DNA of 64,000 bases from Sulfuricurvum sp. (GCF_028713855.1 NZ_JAQTNN010000010.1:1-64000); one strand, 5' to 3'; positions 45,318-53,916 are shown, counted from the stretch's first letter. The notes: generated by a model not told the origin, from the letters alone. A program made the numbers and translations.

Positions 45318-46415
45318 GTGAATACAGCAACTCAAAAAATGGTCGAACAAACGATCGAAAGCATTGTCCAAATCACGAATCCATACGGGAGCGGAAGTGG
45401 GTTCCTGATTGATGGTCTCATCATTACGAATTCCCATGTCGTCAGCGGTCTCAAAGAGGTGCTTATCAGTACCAAAACTCTCCCGAAAACGATAGGAACC
45501 GTCGTTTATGATGACCCCGCCTTCGATCTGGCATTTATCCGATCTCCTATTCCCATCGAGCACAATCATCCGTTGATCCTCTCTTCTGTCTCGGTGCAGG
45601 ACGGGGATGGAGTTATCGCAATCGGTCACCCTTACGGTCTGAACTATTCCACAACAGAGGGGATTGTCTCCAAAGCATCCCGCTTACAGGGAGAAGTTGA
45701 ATACATCCAGTTTGATGCCGCCATCAATCCCGGAAACAGCGGAGGCCCTCTGCTCAACGAGTCTGCTGAAGTAATCGGTGTCAATACTTTTATCATCCAA
45801 AATTCAAACAATTTGGGGTTCGCACTCCCTTCCTACACGCTCAAAGAAGCACTGGATCAGTTTCATGCGCTGCACCAAGATGATATCATCCGCTGTGTAT
45901 CGTGCAAAAATTTGATTCATGAACTCACCATCCACAATGACTATTGCCCCAAATGCGGTACGAAACTCGAAGTTGCTAAACGTCGGCGCGAGGGATATAA
46001 GCCCTCCGGTGTTGTAGCATTGGTTGAGAAGATTTTGGAAACATTGGAAATTAATGTTACCCTCTCCCGACGAAGCCAGCGAAGTTGGCGTTTCGAGAGA
46101 GAAAATTCGCGCATCGACATTAACTATTACGACAACGGAATTGTAATCGCCGATTCGGCACTCTGTCGTATCCCGCAAGAGAATATTGACTTATTGTATG
46201 ATTATCTTCTCCGTGAGAATGCAAGGTTGGATCGGTTACAATTTTCGATCAACGAAAATACCGTTTTCTTCTCTTATATCGTTGTTGATTCCTCTATCAG
46301 CGAAGAGTATGGAACAATGTCTCTCAAAAAACTTTTTGACAATGCTCCGCTATACCAAAAACTTCTAATCGAACAGTTTAAAGCGTTGGAACCGAAGTTT
46401 GATGAGTTTGAATAA
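45318..46415 (+). CDS. Cytoplasmic HtrA-like trypsin-fold protease with zinc ribbon
   Basis: 365 residues from the GTG at 45318, one base after the previous stop; longer in-frame starts lie inside the upstream gene. The trypsin-like domain (1-180) has the full triad: H40 (ITNSHVV), D70 (DPAFDLAFI) and S141 (NPGNSGGPL). Instead of a PDZ domain there is a zinc ribbon (C193, C196, C210, C213) and then a C-terminal alpha/beta domain of about 130 residues resembling YbjN/chaperone-like folds. There is no signal peptide, unlike DegP/HtrA, so it should act in the cytoplasm. Its 3' end overlaps the convergent DUF502 gene by 38 bases. Confidence 0.85.
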   Translation: MNTATQKMVEQTIESIVQITNPYGSGSGFLIDGLIITNSHVVSGLKEVLISTKTLPKTIGTVVYDDPAFDLAFIRSPIPIEHNHPLILSSVSVQDGDGVIAIGHPYGLNYSTTEGIVSKASRLQGEVEYIQFDAAINPGNSGGPLLNESAEVIGVNTFIIQNSNNLGFALPSYTLKEALDQFHALHQDDIIRCVSCKNLIHELTIHNDYCPKCGTKLEVAKRRREGYKPSGVVALVEKILETLEINVTLSRRSQRSWRFERENSRIDINYYDNGIVIADSALCRIPQENIDLLYDYLLRENARLDRLQFSINENTVFFSYIVVDSSISEEYGTMSLKKLFDNAPLYQKLLIEQFKALEPKFDEFE

Positions 46416-46998
46416 GCGCTGAGACTGCCTCTTTTTGCGAGAAATCCGCTCCCATACTGATGATAAACGATGAGGCTTCTTGGAGACTTAAAGATGTTTT
46501 TTTAATCAATGATTCATCCACCAAAACCGTATAACCGCTCGTAGGATTTGGGGAAGTTGGGATAAACACTACACAGATATTTTCATGACGGTTTAAAAGA
46601 TACGCCGGAACCCACAACCCCTCTTTGGGGTATTCAACCAAAACAACTTCTTTTTTTGTCCCGTCCTCACCACCTGAGAGCATCGCAGCAAGTTTTTTCG
46701 AAACCGAATAGACCGAACGGATAGCGGGAATTTTCTCAAACGTTGTGTCAATCATTGAGATAAAAATAGAACGTCCGTATTTTTCAATCGAAAACCCTAA
46801 AAGGGCAAAAATACCGACAACTCCGGCCATCAATGCCAACGTCACTTCAAAAGAATCGGTGTAATCATGCAGCGACGAGTAAGCGCTGACACCTAAATTT
46901 TTTAAATAATTGACCACAACGATCACCAAAATCAAAGGGAAAAGAGACAATGCCCCAACAAAGATATAACGAAGTAGTAGTTTGATTTTTGCACTCAT
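46378..46998 (-). CDS. DUF502 family inner-membrane protein
   Basis: 206 residues from the ATG at 46998, nine bases after AAAGG; the 32-codon upstream extension has no ribosome site. Two membrane segments (about 9-30 and 52-75) are followed by the DUF502 signature: KIPAIRSVYSVSKKLAAML and VVLVEYPKEGLWVPAYLL, then FIPTSPNPTSGYTVLV. The family is widespread and of unknown function. It is divergent to the oligopeptidase gene. Confidence 0.9.
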   Translation of the reverse strand: MSAKIKLLLRYIFVGALSLFPLILVIVVVNYLKNLGVSAYSSLHDYTDSFEVTLALMAGVVGIFALLGFSIEKYGRSIFISMIDTTFEKIPAIRSVYSVSKKLAAMLSGGEDGTKKEVVLVEYPKEGLWVPAYLLNRHENICVVFIPTSPNPTSGYTVLVDESLIKKTSLSLQEASSFIISMGADFSQKEAVSALIQTHQTSVPTL

Positions 46999-47019
46999 TT
47001 GAGTAAACCTTTTTAATAT

Positions 47020-47030
47020 GACAAATTGTC
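47020..47030. other. 11-base palindrome in the DUF502/oligopeptidase intergenic region
   Basis: GACAAATTGTC is a perfect palindrome about a central A between two divergent genes and could be an operator. No regulator can be assigned. Confidence 0.25.
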
Positions 47031-47088
47031 GAATTATAGAATACTTTTTGATACACTTTACTACAATATCGCAACTATAGGAGAACCA

Positions 47089-49041
47089 ATGCAACCTTTT
47101 GCCGATTTTAAACTCGATTTAGAGACTTTTATACCCGATTTGAATGCCCTGATCGAAATGAACCACAAAACCATTACCGAGTTATTGGCTATACCCAACA
47201 AAACCTACGCCAATTTTGTCCGCCCCTTTGATTTTATGGAAGAGGACATGGAACTTCTTTTCACTCCGTTATCGCACGTCAATGCCGTTAAAAATTCGGA
47301 AGAATCTCAAAAAGTATACGCAAACGCACTACCAATTTTGACCGATTATTCTACCTTTATCGGACAAAATCTTGCTATTTACGAAGCATTTAAACAAATA
47401 AAAACACATGAATATAATAGTCTCAATACGGAACAACGCCGCATCTTAGATCTCAATATTCTCCATTTTGAACTCGCCGGTGCTCATCTGGATGAAGATT
47501 CCAAACAACGCCTTTCTGAAATTAATCTTCGTAAAAGCACCCTCACCAACGATTTTTCTCAAAACGTCCTCGATGCCACTAATGCCTATGAAAAAATCAT
47601 CACCGACGAAGCCGATGTAGCAGGAATACCGGAGAGCGATTTGGAAAATGCCCGTTTTGAAGAAGACAATGTCACAAAATACCGCTTTACACTCCAAATG
47701 CCCTCTTATATCGCCTATATGACATATGGTATGAACCGCGATATCCGCGAGGAACTTTACCGTGCCTATACCACCCGTGCACCGCAAAATGAAGCCATTA
47801 TCGATGAGTTAATGGCCCTTCGCCAAGAGAGTGCAAAACTTTTGGGCTTTGAGAACTACGCCGAGTATTCTCTTGCTTCCAAAATGGCACCCAGTGCAAC
47901 AAGTGTTTTAAAATTTCTGGAAGGACTGATCGAAGCGTCCCGGAAACAGGGGATGCGTGAACTCGAAGAACTTCGCGCTATCGCACCGGATATCGATCTG
48001 CAAAGCTATGACACCGCATTCTATGGCGAAATACTCAAAAAGGCCCAATACGATATTGATGAAGAGCAATACCGCCCCTACTTCGAACAGCATAGTGTTC
48101 TGGAAGGAATGTTCACTTTTTTAAATGAACTTTTCAGTATCCGTTTCGTCCGGCAAAACATCGAACTGTGGGATGAAAAAGCACGTGTCTATGACATATA
48201 TGAAGGTGATGTACTCAGAGCACGGGTCTATTTTGATCTTGAAGCCCGCAAAAACAAACGCGGCGGTGCATGGATGCACAATTTCCAAACCCATTGTGAA
48301 GATACAACCGGATGCACACATCTCTCCAGCGCTTTTGTTGTTTGTAACTTCCCCCCCTCATCAGAGAGCTCTCCATCACTTCTAAGACACGATGATGTCG
48401 TGACCCTCTTTCATGAGATGGGGCATACCCTCCATCACCTGCTGAGTAAGGTCAAAGAACACGGCGTTAGCGGAGTCAACGGCGTTGAATGGGATGCAGT
48501 GGAATTTCCATCCCAATTTTTAGAAAATTTTGCCTATGAGCCAAAAGTTCTGAAACTTTTTGCAAAACATTATGAAAGCGGTGAAACTCTCAGCGATGAA
48601 ATGATTGCGAAACTCATCCGTGCCAAGAACTTCCAAAGCGGGATGTTCATGCTTCGACAGATCGAGTTCTCCCTCTTTGATTTCGAACTGCATTCCAAAC
48701 TCTATCAGGGAAAAGAGATTCAAACCCTTTTGGACAGTGTTCGTGCCAAAACATCGCTTATTAAACCTCCTGCGTACAATAAATTCCAAAACGGCTTTGG
48801 GCATATCTTCAGCGGCGGATACAGTGCAGGGTATTACAGCTATAAATGGGCAGAAGTGCTCAGTGCCGATGCCTATTACGCTATCGTCGATGAAGGAGTT
48901 TTCGGTTCTGACCTTGCCCAAAAATATAAAGATGTTGTATTAGCTAAAGGAGGTAGCCAAAGCATGCAGGAATTATTTGTTGAAATGATGGGTCGTGAAT
49001 GTGACAGCAAAAATCTTCTCCGTCTTAACGGGATTGAATAA
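47089..49041 (+). CDS. M3-family oligopeptidase (thimet oligopeptidase/PrlC-like)
   Basis: 650 residues from the ATG at 47089, which follows TAGGAGAA; an in-frame ATG at 47026 is upstream of this site. The zinc motif HEMGH is at residues 442-446, with the third ligand Glu in the downstream EFPSQFLENFAYEP segment. The C-terminal YSAGYYSYKWAEVLSADAY is the M3 substrate-binding region. It is a cytoplasmic enzyme degrading peptides, including signal-peptide fragments. The next gene starts directly at its stop codon. Confidence 0.94.
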   Translation: MQPFADFKLDLETFIPDLNALIEMNHKTITELLAIPNKTYANFVRPFDFMEEDMELLFTPLSHVNAVKNSEESQKVYANALPILTDYSTFIGQNLAIYEAFKQIKTHEYNSLNTEQRRILDLNILHFELAGAHLDEDSKQRLSEINLRKSTLTNDFSQNVLDATNAYEKIITDEADVAGIPESDLENARFEEDNVTKYRFTLQMPSYIAYMTYGMNRDIREELYRAYTTRAPQNEAIIDELMALRQESAKLLGFENYAEYSLASKMAPSATSVLKFLEGLIEASRKQGMRELEELRAIAPDIDLQSYDTAFYGEILKKAQYDIDEEQYRPYFEQHSVLEGMFTFLNELFSIRFVRQNIELWDEKARVYDIYEGDVLRARVYFDLEARKNKRGGAWMHNFQTHCEDTTGCTHLSSAFVVCNFPPSSESSPSLLRHDDVVTLFHEMGHTLHHLLSKVKEHGVSGVNGVEWDAVEFPSQFLENFAYEPKVLKLFAKHYESGETLSDEMIAKLIRAKNFQSGMFMLRQIEFSLFDFELHSKLYQGKEIQTLLDSVRAKTSLIKPPAYNKFQNGFGHIFSGGYSAGYYSYKWAEVLSADAYYAIVDEGVFGSDLAQKYKDVVLAKGGSQSMQELFVEMMGRECDSKNLLRLNGIE

Positions 49042-50049
49042 ATGCGGCTGGTTTGGATTTTAGCATTGATGATATCATTTTTAGGAGGAGTCGAAGTGAA
49101 AATAGCAAGCTATAACGTCGAAAATCTATTCGACATGAACAATGACGGAACTGAATACGAAGAGTATATTCCAAACGGTGACTGGGGCTGGAATGAAGAG
49201 ATGTACCGAACCAAACTCCGCAACACAGCAAACGTTATTAAAGGCATCGGAGCCGATATTATCGGATTGCAAGAGATTGAATCGGAAGCAGCGCTCAAAG
49301 ATCTCAAAGCAGAGCTAAATCGCCAAGGATTATATTATCAATATTATGCTTTTGCCAAAACTAGAAATTCGGCAGTCAATACCGCACTCCTCAGCCGATA
49401 TCCGATTCAAAGTGCCCTCAAACATCCTGTCAACTATAGCGGAAAATACCGAGATATCCTTGAAGCTAAAATATCTGTTGAGGGGAAAATACTACGAGTT
49501 TTTGTCAACCATTGGAAATCCAAAAGCGGACCTGAAAGTGAACGGATAACGTGTGCGAAACGGCTTCTTCTACGACTCAAAGAGCTTCCCGAAAATGAGC
49601 CATTTGTCCTCGTCGGTGATTTTAACTCCCATTACGAAGAATACAAAACTTTTCTCAAAAGTCGTAAACACAATGATACAGATGGTATAACCGGGATAAA
49701 TCATATTCTACACACTATCGATGATGACGAAAATCCAATTACCTATAGCTCTTTAACAAAGGACAATGAGCATCTTTACAACCTTTGGTATGAACTGGAT
49801 GAAGAGAAACGCTGGAGCCATCAATATAAAGGAAAAGGGGAAGGGCTGGACAATATCATCATCTCTCCTGCACTAGCGGATGGAAAAGGAATAGAGTATG
49901 TACGGAGAAGCTTCGGACGTTTCGACGCTCCCTATCTTTTCAATAAAGGCAAAATCTACCGTTGGCAACAAAGCCGTAAGTACCCTAAACATCATTTGGG
50001 AGAAGGATATTCAGATCATCTGCCGATTTTTGCTTTGTTTCGAATGTAA
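49042..50049 (+). CDS. Exported endonuclease/exonuclease/phosphatase (EEP) family protein
   Basis: 335 residues. ATG immediately follows the TAA of the oligopeptidase gene. A signal peptide (MRLVWILALMISFLGG) precedes an EEP (DNase I-like) fold: KIASYNVENLFDMNND, GLQEIESEAAL (catalytic Glu), VFVNHWKSKS, LVGDFNSH (Asp/Asn) and GYSDHLPIFALF (catalytic Asp-His). It may be a periplasmic or secreted nuclease or phosphatase. DNA versus lipid/phosphoester substrate cannot be decided from sequence. Confidence 0.87.
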   Translation: MRLVWILALMISFLGGVEVKIASYNVENLFDMNNDGTEYEEYIPNGDWGWNEEMYRTKLRNTANVIKGIGADIIGLQEIESEAALKDLKAELNRQGLYYQYYAFAKTRNSAVNTALLSRYPIQSALKHPVNYSGKYRDILEAKISVEGKILRVFVNHWKSKSGPESERITCAKRLLLRLKELPENEPFVLVGDFNSHYEEYKTFLKSRKHNDTDGITGINHILHTIDDDENPITYSSLTKDNEHLYNLWYELDEEKRWSHQYKGKGEGLDNIIISPALADGKGIEYVRRSFGRFDAPYLFNKGKIYRWQQSRKYPKHHLGEGYSDHLPIFALFRM

Positions 50050-50072
50050 TATATTGTGGCTATAATAGCCTT

Positions 50073-50834
50073 ATGGAACCAAATAAACTAAGCCAATATT
50101 TACTCTATCAGCTCTATCATTCACGAGTTCTCCTACATTCTATCCAAGAAAGTGGGAAAGTGGAGCAAATTCATGAGTATCGGGTTGCTCTTCGTCGCAT
50201 CCGTTCTCTCGTTAAACTTTTCCTAAAAGAGTCGATGCCCTTTCCAAAAATATTAAAAGCTGCTATGCAAGAGACCAATTCGATTCGTGAACTCGATGTG
50301 CTTATCAGTTCACTTTCACGATCCAAATACCCTAAACTTTTTAAACATCTTTCCAAACTCCGTAAACAAAACTTTAAAACCGTTTTTACATCCACCTATC
50401 TGAATAGAACACTCTCATTGATCGATGAATATTCAAATCTCCTTGCTCAAGACAATCCCGATTTTATCTCCGAAATATTGATTCAAAAGGTGCTTACCCA
50501 TTATCAGCATTGTTTAGATACATTTCTAGCTTTGGACAGTAACGCCGACTCTAAGACGCTCCATCGCCTCCGAATAGAGTTTAAAGATGCACGCTACGGT
50601 TTCGAGTTTTTAGAGATTTCAGATTTGCATCAATGCAGGGAAGTGATTGCACATTGCAAACAACTCCAAAACATATTAGGAGCAATCCAAGATACCGTCA
50701 ATCAAATCGATCTACTCAAAAAAATCTATCAGGAATTTCCCTCATCCGAGGTCAAAGAACTTTTACAAAAGCAGAAAAAAGAGCTTCAAAAGCTCAAAGA
50801 CACCACTCGATCGGAACTATCTGCATCGATTTGA
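50073..50834 (+). CDS. CHAD-domain protein
   Basis: 253 residues, all helical, with the conserved histidine/arginine pattern of CHAD domains: IHEYRVALRRIRSLVKLF near the N-terminus and LHRLRIEFKDARYGFEFLE in the second half. CHAD domains bind polyphosphate granules. No CYTH domain is fused. Its last 41 bases overlap the convergent ung gene. Confidence 0.9.
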   Translation: MEPNKLSQYLLYQLYHSRVLLHSIQESGKVEQIHEYRVALRRIRSLVKLFLKESMPFPKILKAAMQETNSIRELDVLISSLSRSKYPKLFKHLSKLRKQNFKTVFTSTYLNRTLSLIDEYSNLLAQDNPDFISEILIQKVLTHYQHCLDTFLALDSNADSKTLHRLRIEFKDARYGFEFLEISDLHQCREVIAHCKQLQNILGAIQDTVNQIDLLKKIYQEFPSSEVKELLQKQKKELQKLKDTTRSELSASI

Positions 50835-51468
50835 GATATTCGTTCGTTTGGCTAAACGGTTTTGAACCGAAAAATCCCCGATACGACGAAAGAGGAGATG
50901 GATGAGGGGCTGTAAGAATTCGATGTTTACTCGGATCAATAAGTGAAGCTTTTTTCCCTGCCGGAACGCCCCAGAGGATAAATACGATGTGCTCACGTTG
51001 TTCACTAATCGCTCTAATTACTTGATCGGTAAAACGTTCCCATCCTCGGTCTTTGTGTGAAAAAGGCTCACCCGAGCGAACCGTGAGAAGTGTATTGAGG
51101 AGTAATACCCCCTCGTGTGCCCAATGACTCAAATCACCGCTTTTTGGGAACGAACATCCGATATCAGCAACAAGCTCTTTAAAAATATTTTGTAGCGATG
51201 GAGGAAGCGGTACACCGTACTGTACTGAAAATGACAACCCATGCGCCTGCCCTGCACCATGATAAGGGTCTTGTCCTAAAATAACGACTTTTACATCCTC
51301 GAAGTGGGTAGAATTAAAAGCATTGAAGATATTGCTTCCATGAGGAAAAATCGTATAGTTTTTTTTCTCTTCGATCAAAAACTCTTTCAACTCCTCCATA
51401 TAGGGATGAGCGAACTCAGTCTTTAGTGCCTCTTTCCAGCTCTCATGGATAATCGGAGAAATACTCAT
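50794..51468 (-). CDS. ung: Uracil-DNA glycosylase
   Basis: 224 residues, family 1 UDG. The water-activating loop VVILGQDPYHGAGQAHGLSF contains the catalytic Asp; VLLLNTLLTVR and the minor-groove loop APHPSPLSSYRGFFGSKPF follow. It removes uracil from DNA. It starts four bases after the hspR stop on the same strand, so it probably sits in the cbpA-hspR transcript and may be heat-regulated. Confidence 0.96.
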   Translation of the reverse strand: MSISPIIHESWKEALKTEFAHPYMEELKEFLIEEKKNYTIFPHGSNIFNAFNSTHFEDVKVVILGQDPYHGAGQAHGLSFSVQYGVPLPPSLQNIFKELVADIGCSFPKSGDLSHWAHEGVLLLNTLLTVRSGEPFSHKDRGWERFTDQVIRAISEQREHIVFILWGVPAGKKASLIDPSKHRILTAPHPSPLSSYRGFFGSKPFSQTNEYLKSMQIVPIEWCL

Positions 51469-51472
51469 CCAA

Positions 51473-51859
51473 TTACTTTAAAATATCATCATCAAAAATG
51501 ACCATTTCATAAATACTTCGTTTCGTGACCAAAGATTTTTCAGGAGGTACACCGCTGGATGAACGTATTCGAGCGATTTCTGCACGCAGTTCCATCATCT
51601 CTTGCTCCATCGCTTCCATTTTATCTTTGAGACGGATCACAACATCGACACCTGCGAGATTTACACCCACCTCGCGAGTTAGACGTAAAATCATTTTAAT
51701 CTTTTCAATGTCACGTTGAGAATAAAGACGAATACGTCCGTCCGAGCGCGAAGGGGCGATCAAATTTTCCCGTTCATACTGACGAAGGGTTTGAGGATGG
51801 ATATCCAAAATCTTGGCAACAATACTGATCATATAAACCGGTTCGTCAAAATGGTGCAT
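51473..51859 (-). CDS. hspR: MerR-family heat-shock repressor HspR
   Basis: 128 residues. The N-terminal MerR winged helix is clear: YMISIVAKILDIHPQTLRQYERENLIAPSR, then GRIRLYSQRDIEKI. A coiled coil follows (about 75-105). HspR represses chaperone operons by binding HAIR elements and is autoregulated as part of cbpA-hspR in Helicobacter. It starts three bases after the cbpA stop. A HAIR-like site lies at the promoter of this operon. Confidence 0.92.
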   Translation of the reverse strand: MHHFDEPVYMISIVAKILDIHPQTLRQYERENLIAPSRSDGRIRLYSQRDIEKIKMILRLTREVGVNLAGVDVVIRLKDKMEAMEQEMMELRAEIARIRSSSGVPPEKSLVTKRSIYEMVIFDDDILK

Positions 51860-51862
51860 CTT

Positions 51863-52747
51863 CTACTCCTGCGGCAATGATTTTTTCATTTGTTCAACCA
51901 ATGCCGAATCAATTTTATCAACAGGTGGTAAAACGATATTGGCTTTAAGATACAAATCTCCACGAACATTGCTCTGGCGGTTCATAACTCCCATCTCTTT
52001 AAGACGGAAACGCTGACCGTTTTTGGTATTTTCAGGAACCTTTAGTGTGACCTCTTTTTCAAGCGTCTGAATGCTTACTTTACCACCGAAAAGGGCGGCA
52101 TATAGGGGAACGTTAAACGTTTTTACGAGATTATCCCCTTCACGTTCATACTCAGGATTTTGTCCGACATCAATACGAAGATACAAATCGCCCGCCTGAT
52201 TTCCCGCACGTTTTCCTTTACCGCGAACACGGAGTTTCTCACCGCTTTTGATCCCTGCGGGAATTTTAATATCGAAACTATCACCCGATAAACTAATAGA
52301 GTGTTTTCCCCCCAATACAGCTACTGCAAACGGGATCGTGACATTCGCATCGATGTCGAGGTTCATCCCTCCACCGCCGAAACCGCCGCCAAATCCGGTA
52401 TTTCCGCCAAATCCGCCAAATCCGCCGCCGCCACCGAAGCCGCCGCCACCGCCGAACATACTGCGTAAGATTTCATCCAAATCGACATTCCCACCCTGCC
52501 CGCGAGCAAAATCATGGAAATTTTGACCGCCGAACATCGAATCCCCGTACTGATCGTATTTGGCACGCTTCTCTTTATCACTGAGAACTTCGTACGCTGC
52601 GTTGATCTCTTTAAATTTCTCTTCAGCAGCAGGGTCTTTGTTCACATCGGGGTGATACTGACGAGCCAGTTTGCGGTACGCTTTTTTAATCTCCGCTTCA
52701 CTTGCGCCGGGAGCTATTTCGAGTGTAGTGTATAAACTTTTTGACAT
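51863..52747 (-). CDS. cbpA: DnaJ-like co-chaperone CbpA
   Basis: 294 residues: J domain at 1-70 with the HPD motif (ARQYHPDVNKD), a Gly/Phe-rich linker (about 75-130), then two beta-sandwich client-binding domains. The DnaJ zinc-finger repeats are absent, which separates CbpA (class II) from DnaJ. It stimulates DnaK ATPase. It is first in the cbpA-hspR-ung order, with CAGGAT before the ATG and a strong promoter 50 to 70 bases upstream. Confidence 0.93.
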   Translation of the reverse strand: MSKSLYTTLEIAPGASEAEIKKAYRKLARQYHPDVNKDPAAEEKFKEINAAYEVLSDKEKRAKYDQYGDSMFGGQNFHDFARGQGGNVDLDEILRSMFGGGGGFGGGGGFGGFGGNTGFGGGFGGGGMNLDIDANVTIPFAVAVLGGKHSISLSGDSFDIKIPAGIKSGEKLRVRGKGKRAGNQAGDLYLRIDVGQNPEYEREGDNLVKTFNVPLYAALFGGKVSIQTLEKEVTLKVPENTKNGQRFRLKEMGVMNRQSNVRGDLYLKANIVLPPVDKIDSALVEQMKKSLPQE

Positions 52748-52789
52748 TTTTATAATCCTGTTTTTAACATAGTAATTTATTTGTTAGAT

Positions 52790-52819
52790 ATTATAGCACC
52801 AAGTTTGAGTCAATGTCAA
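52790..52819 (-). promoter_or_regulatory. Sigma-70 promoter of cbpA-hspR
   Basis: On the minus strand TTGACA (52814-52819) and TATAAT (52790-52795) are both consensus, 18 bases apart. The -35 lies inside a HAIR-like inverted repeat, so repressor binding would block the polymerase. Confidence 0.7.
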
Positions 52820-52824
52820 TCAAG
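52804..52824 (-). promoter_or_regulatory. HAIR-like operator for HspR
   Basis: Minus strand CTTGATT-N7-ACTCAAA against the HAIR consensus CTTGAGT-N7-ACTCAAG: 12 of 14 defined positions match with exact spacing. It overlaps the -35 of the operon that encodes HspR itself. Confidence 0.75.
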
Positions 52825-52902
52825 GTTTAAAAGAAGAGTTCGTAGATTAGGGAGATGGAGAGATTTTAGAGTTGCGCCTTATAGACGCAACTATTTTTAG
52901 TA

Positions 52903-53190
52903 TCAATAGACTTCTTTTCGGTGTGCAACTCTGATAATATGGATTACAAGCTGATCATTAATTTTTTCATAGATAACTCGATAATCTCGTAATCGTAGAC
53001 GATAAAAACCGTCCCATTGACCATGAAGTTTTTTGATCTTAGAAAGTTTCATCATTTCGATCTCGTACTGAGCATCATAGTTTTCGATGAACAGCGAGAG
53101 TGATTGGACGATAAAGATTTTAACCTGATGATCGAGCTTATCTAGCTCTTTTTTGGCGGCGGGGTGAAATTCTAAGCTATAGGTGGACAT
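52903..53190 (-). CDS. RelE/ParE-superfamily toxin
   Basis: 95 residues with the canonical layout: an N-terminal YSLEFHPAAKKELDKLD helix pair and the C-terminal strands GFYRLRLRDYRVIYEKINDQLVIHIIRVAHRKEVY. RelE members cut mRNA on the ribosome and ParE members poison gyrase. The basic residues and C-terminal HRKEVY suit a RelE-like fold, but the target is not certain. Its ATG shares a base with the stop of the antitoxin gene (TAATG), typical for coupled TA pairs. Confidence 0.9.
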   Translation of the reverse strand: MSTYSLEFHPAAKKELDKLDHQVKIFIVQSLSLFIENYDAQYEIEMMKLSKIKKLHGQWDGFYRLRLRDYRVIYEKINDQLVIHIIRVAHRKEVY

Positions 53191-53417
53191 TACAGCCCAA
53201 GCTCTGCTTTGATCGAATCGAAACTGATTGTCTGAACCGTACCATCACGTACCTCTTTGGAACGCTTTAGGGCAAGTTTGAGATCTAGCGTATCGAAATA
53301 CTGACTCAGTGCCTCGGCTACTAAATGGCTTTTTTTCTCACCAAACTCTTCGGAAAATTCACTCAGTTCGTTTAAAATGTAATCGGGAAGTGTAAACGTT
53401 GCTTTGATCGCGTGCAT
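53190..53417 (-). CDS. Ribbon-helix-helix type antitoxin
   Basis: 75 residues from the ATG at 53417, six bases after AGGAG; a GTG one codon earlier is in frame. KATFTLPDYILNELSEFSEEFG and KSHLVAEALSQYF read as a DNA-binding strand-helix-helix as in ParD/RelB-type antitoxins. A C-terminal toxin-wrapping tail (about 50-75) follows. It is expected to neutralise the downstream toxin and repress its own promoter, which carries a perfect inverted repeat. Confidence 0.88.
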   Translation of the reverse strand: MHAIKATFTLPDYILNELSEFSEEFGEKKSHLVAEALSQYFDTLDLKLALKRSKEVRDGTVQTISFDSIKAELGL

Positions 53418-53434
53418 CACTCTCTCCTATATAG

Positions 53435-53471
53435 TATTCCAAATTATACATAGTATTTGGAATATAATCAA
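53435..53471 (-). promoter_or_regulatory. Autoregulatory promoter/operator of the toxin-antitoxin operon
   Basis: A perfect 10-base inverted repeat, TATTCCAAAT (53435-53444) and ATTTGGAATA (53455-53464), is spaced by 10 bases (centres 20 apart, same face of the helix). On the minus strand it lies over a TTGATT (53466-53471) - 17 bases - TATAAT (53443-53448) promoter. An antitoxin bound here would occlude the -10 and spacer. Confidence 0.75.
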
Positions 53472-53493
53472 GACAATTTTTGAATATTATGTT

Positions 53494-53916
53494 TTATTGC
53501 CGTCTAAAATATCGTGATTTTATATTTGCCAGTTTACTACTTCTATCAAATTCAAAAGACACTTCCACTGTTTTATCATGATCTTTACAAAACAAAGGAT
53601 CATTACCTTTTATACCAGATATAACGATTTTGTTATCACTTTTTTTATTTGCGTTAATTTTCATTTGAGTTAATTTTGATAGAACTTCTTCTTTGCTTTC
53701 ACCAATTTTAAAATATTTCAGAACAATTGTATTTACATCAATTTTATTTTCTTGTATTTTCAAAACATAGTCAGGTGTAATATTAGAATCGTATATTTCA
53801 TTCAACATCGCTTTTTCATCTTGTGCACTTATATTACTAGAGTGGATTAATGAATTACAACACGCATTTAATCCAATAATCAAAGTGAACATCAAAAGTA
53901 TTTTAAAAAAATTCAT
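53494..53916 (-). CDS. Small putative lipoprotein, unknown function
   Basis: 140 residues. A signal peptide ends in a lipobox LNAC with the lipidated Cys at 19 (MFTLIIGLNAC). The mature part has alternating Lys-rich helices and a C-terminal beta section (KTVEVSFEFDRSSKLANIKSRYF), a pattern seen in some small repeat-fold or inhibitor-like lipoproteins. No family is recognised. Strong A/T bias sets it, like the TA pair beside it, apart from the flanking cbpA and purH genes, suggesting a transferred islet. Confidence 0.65.
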   Translation of the reverse strand: MNFFKILLMFTLIIGLNACCNSLIHSSNISAQDEKAMLNEIYDSNITPDYVLKIQENKIDVNTIVLKYFKIGESKEEVLSKLTQMKINANKKSDNKIVISGIKGNDPLFCKDHDKTVEVSFEFDRSSKLANIKSRYFRRQ

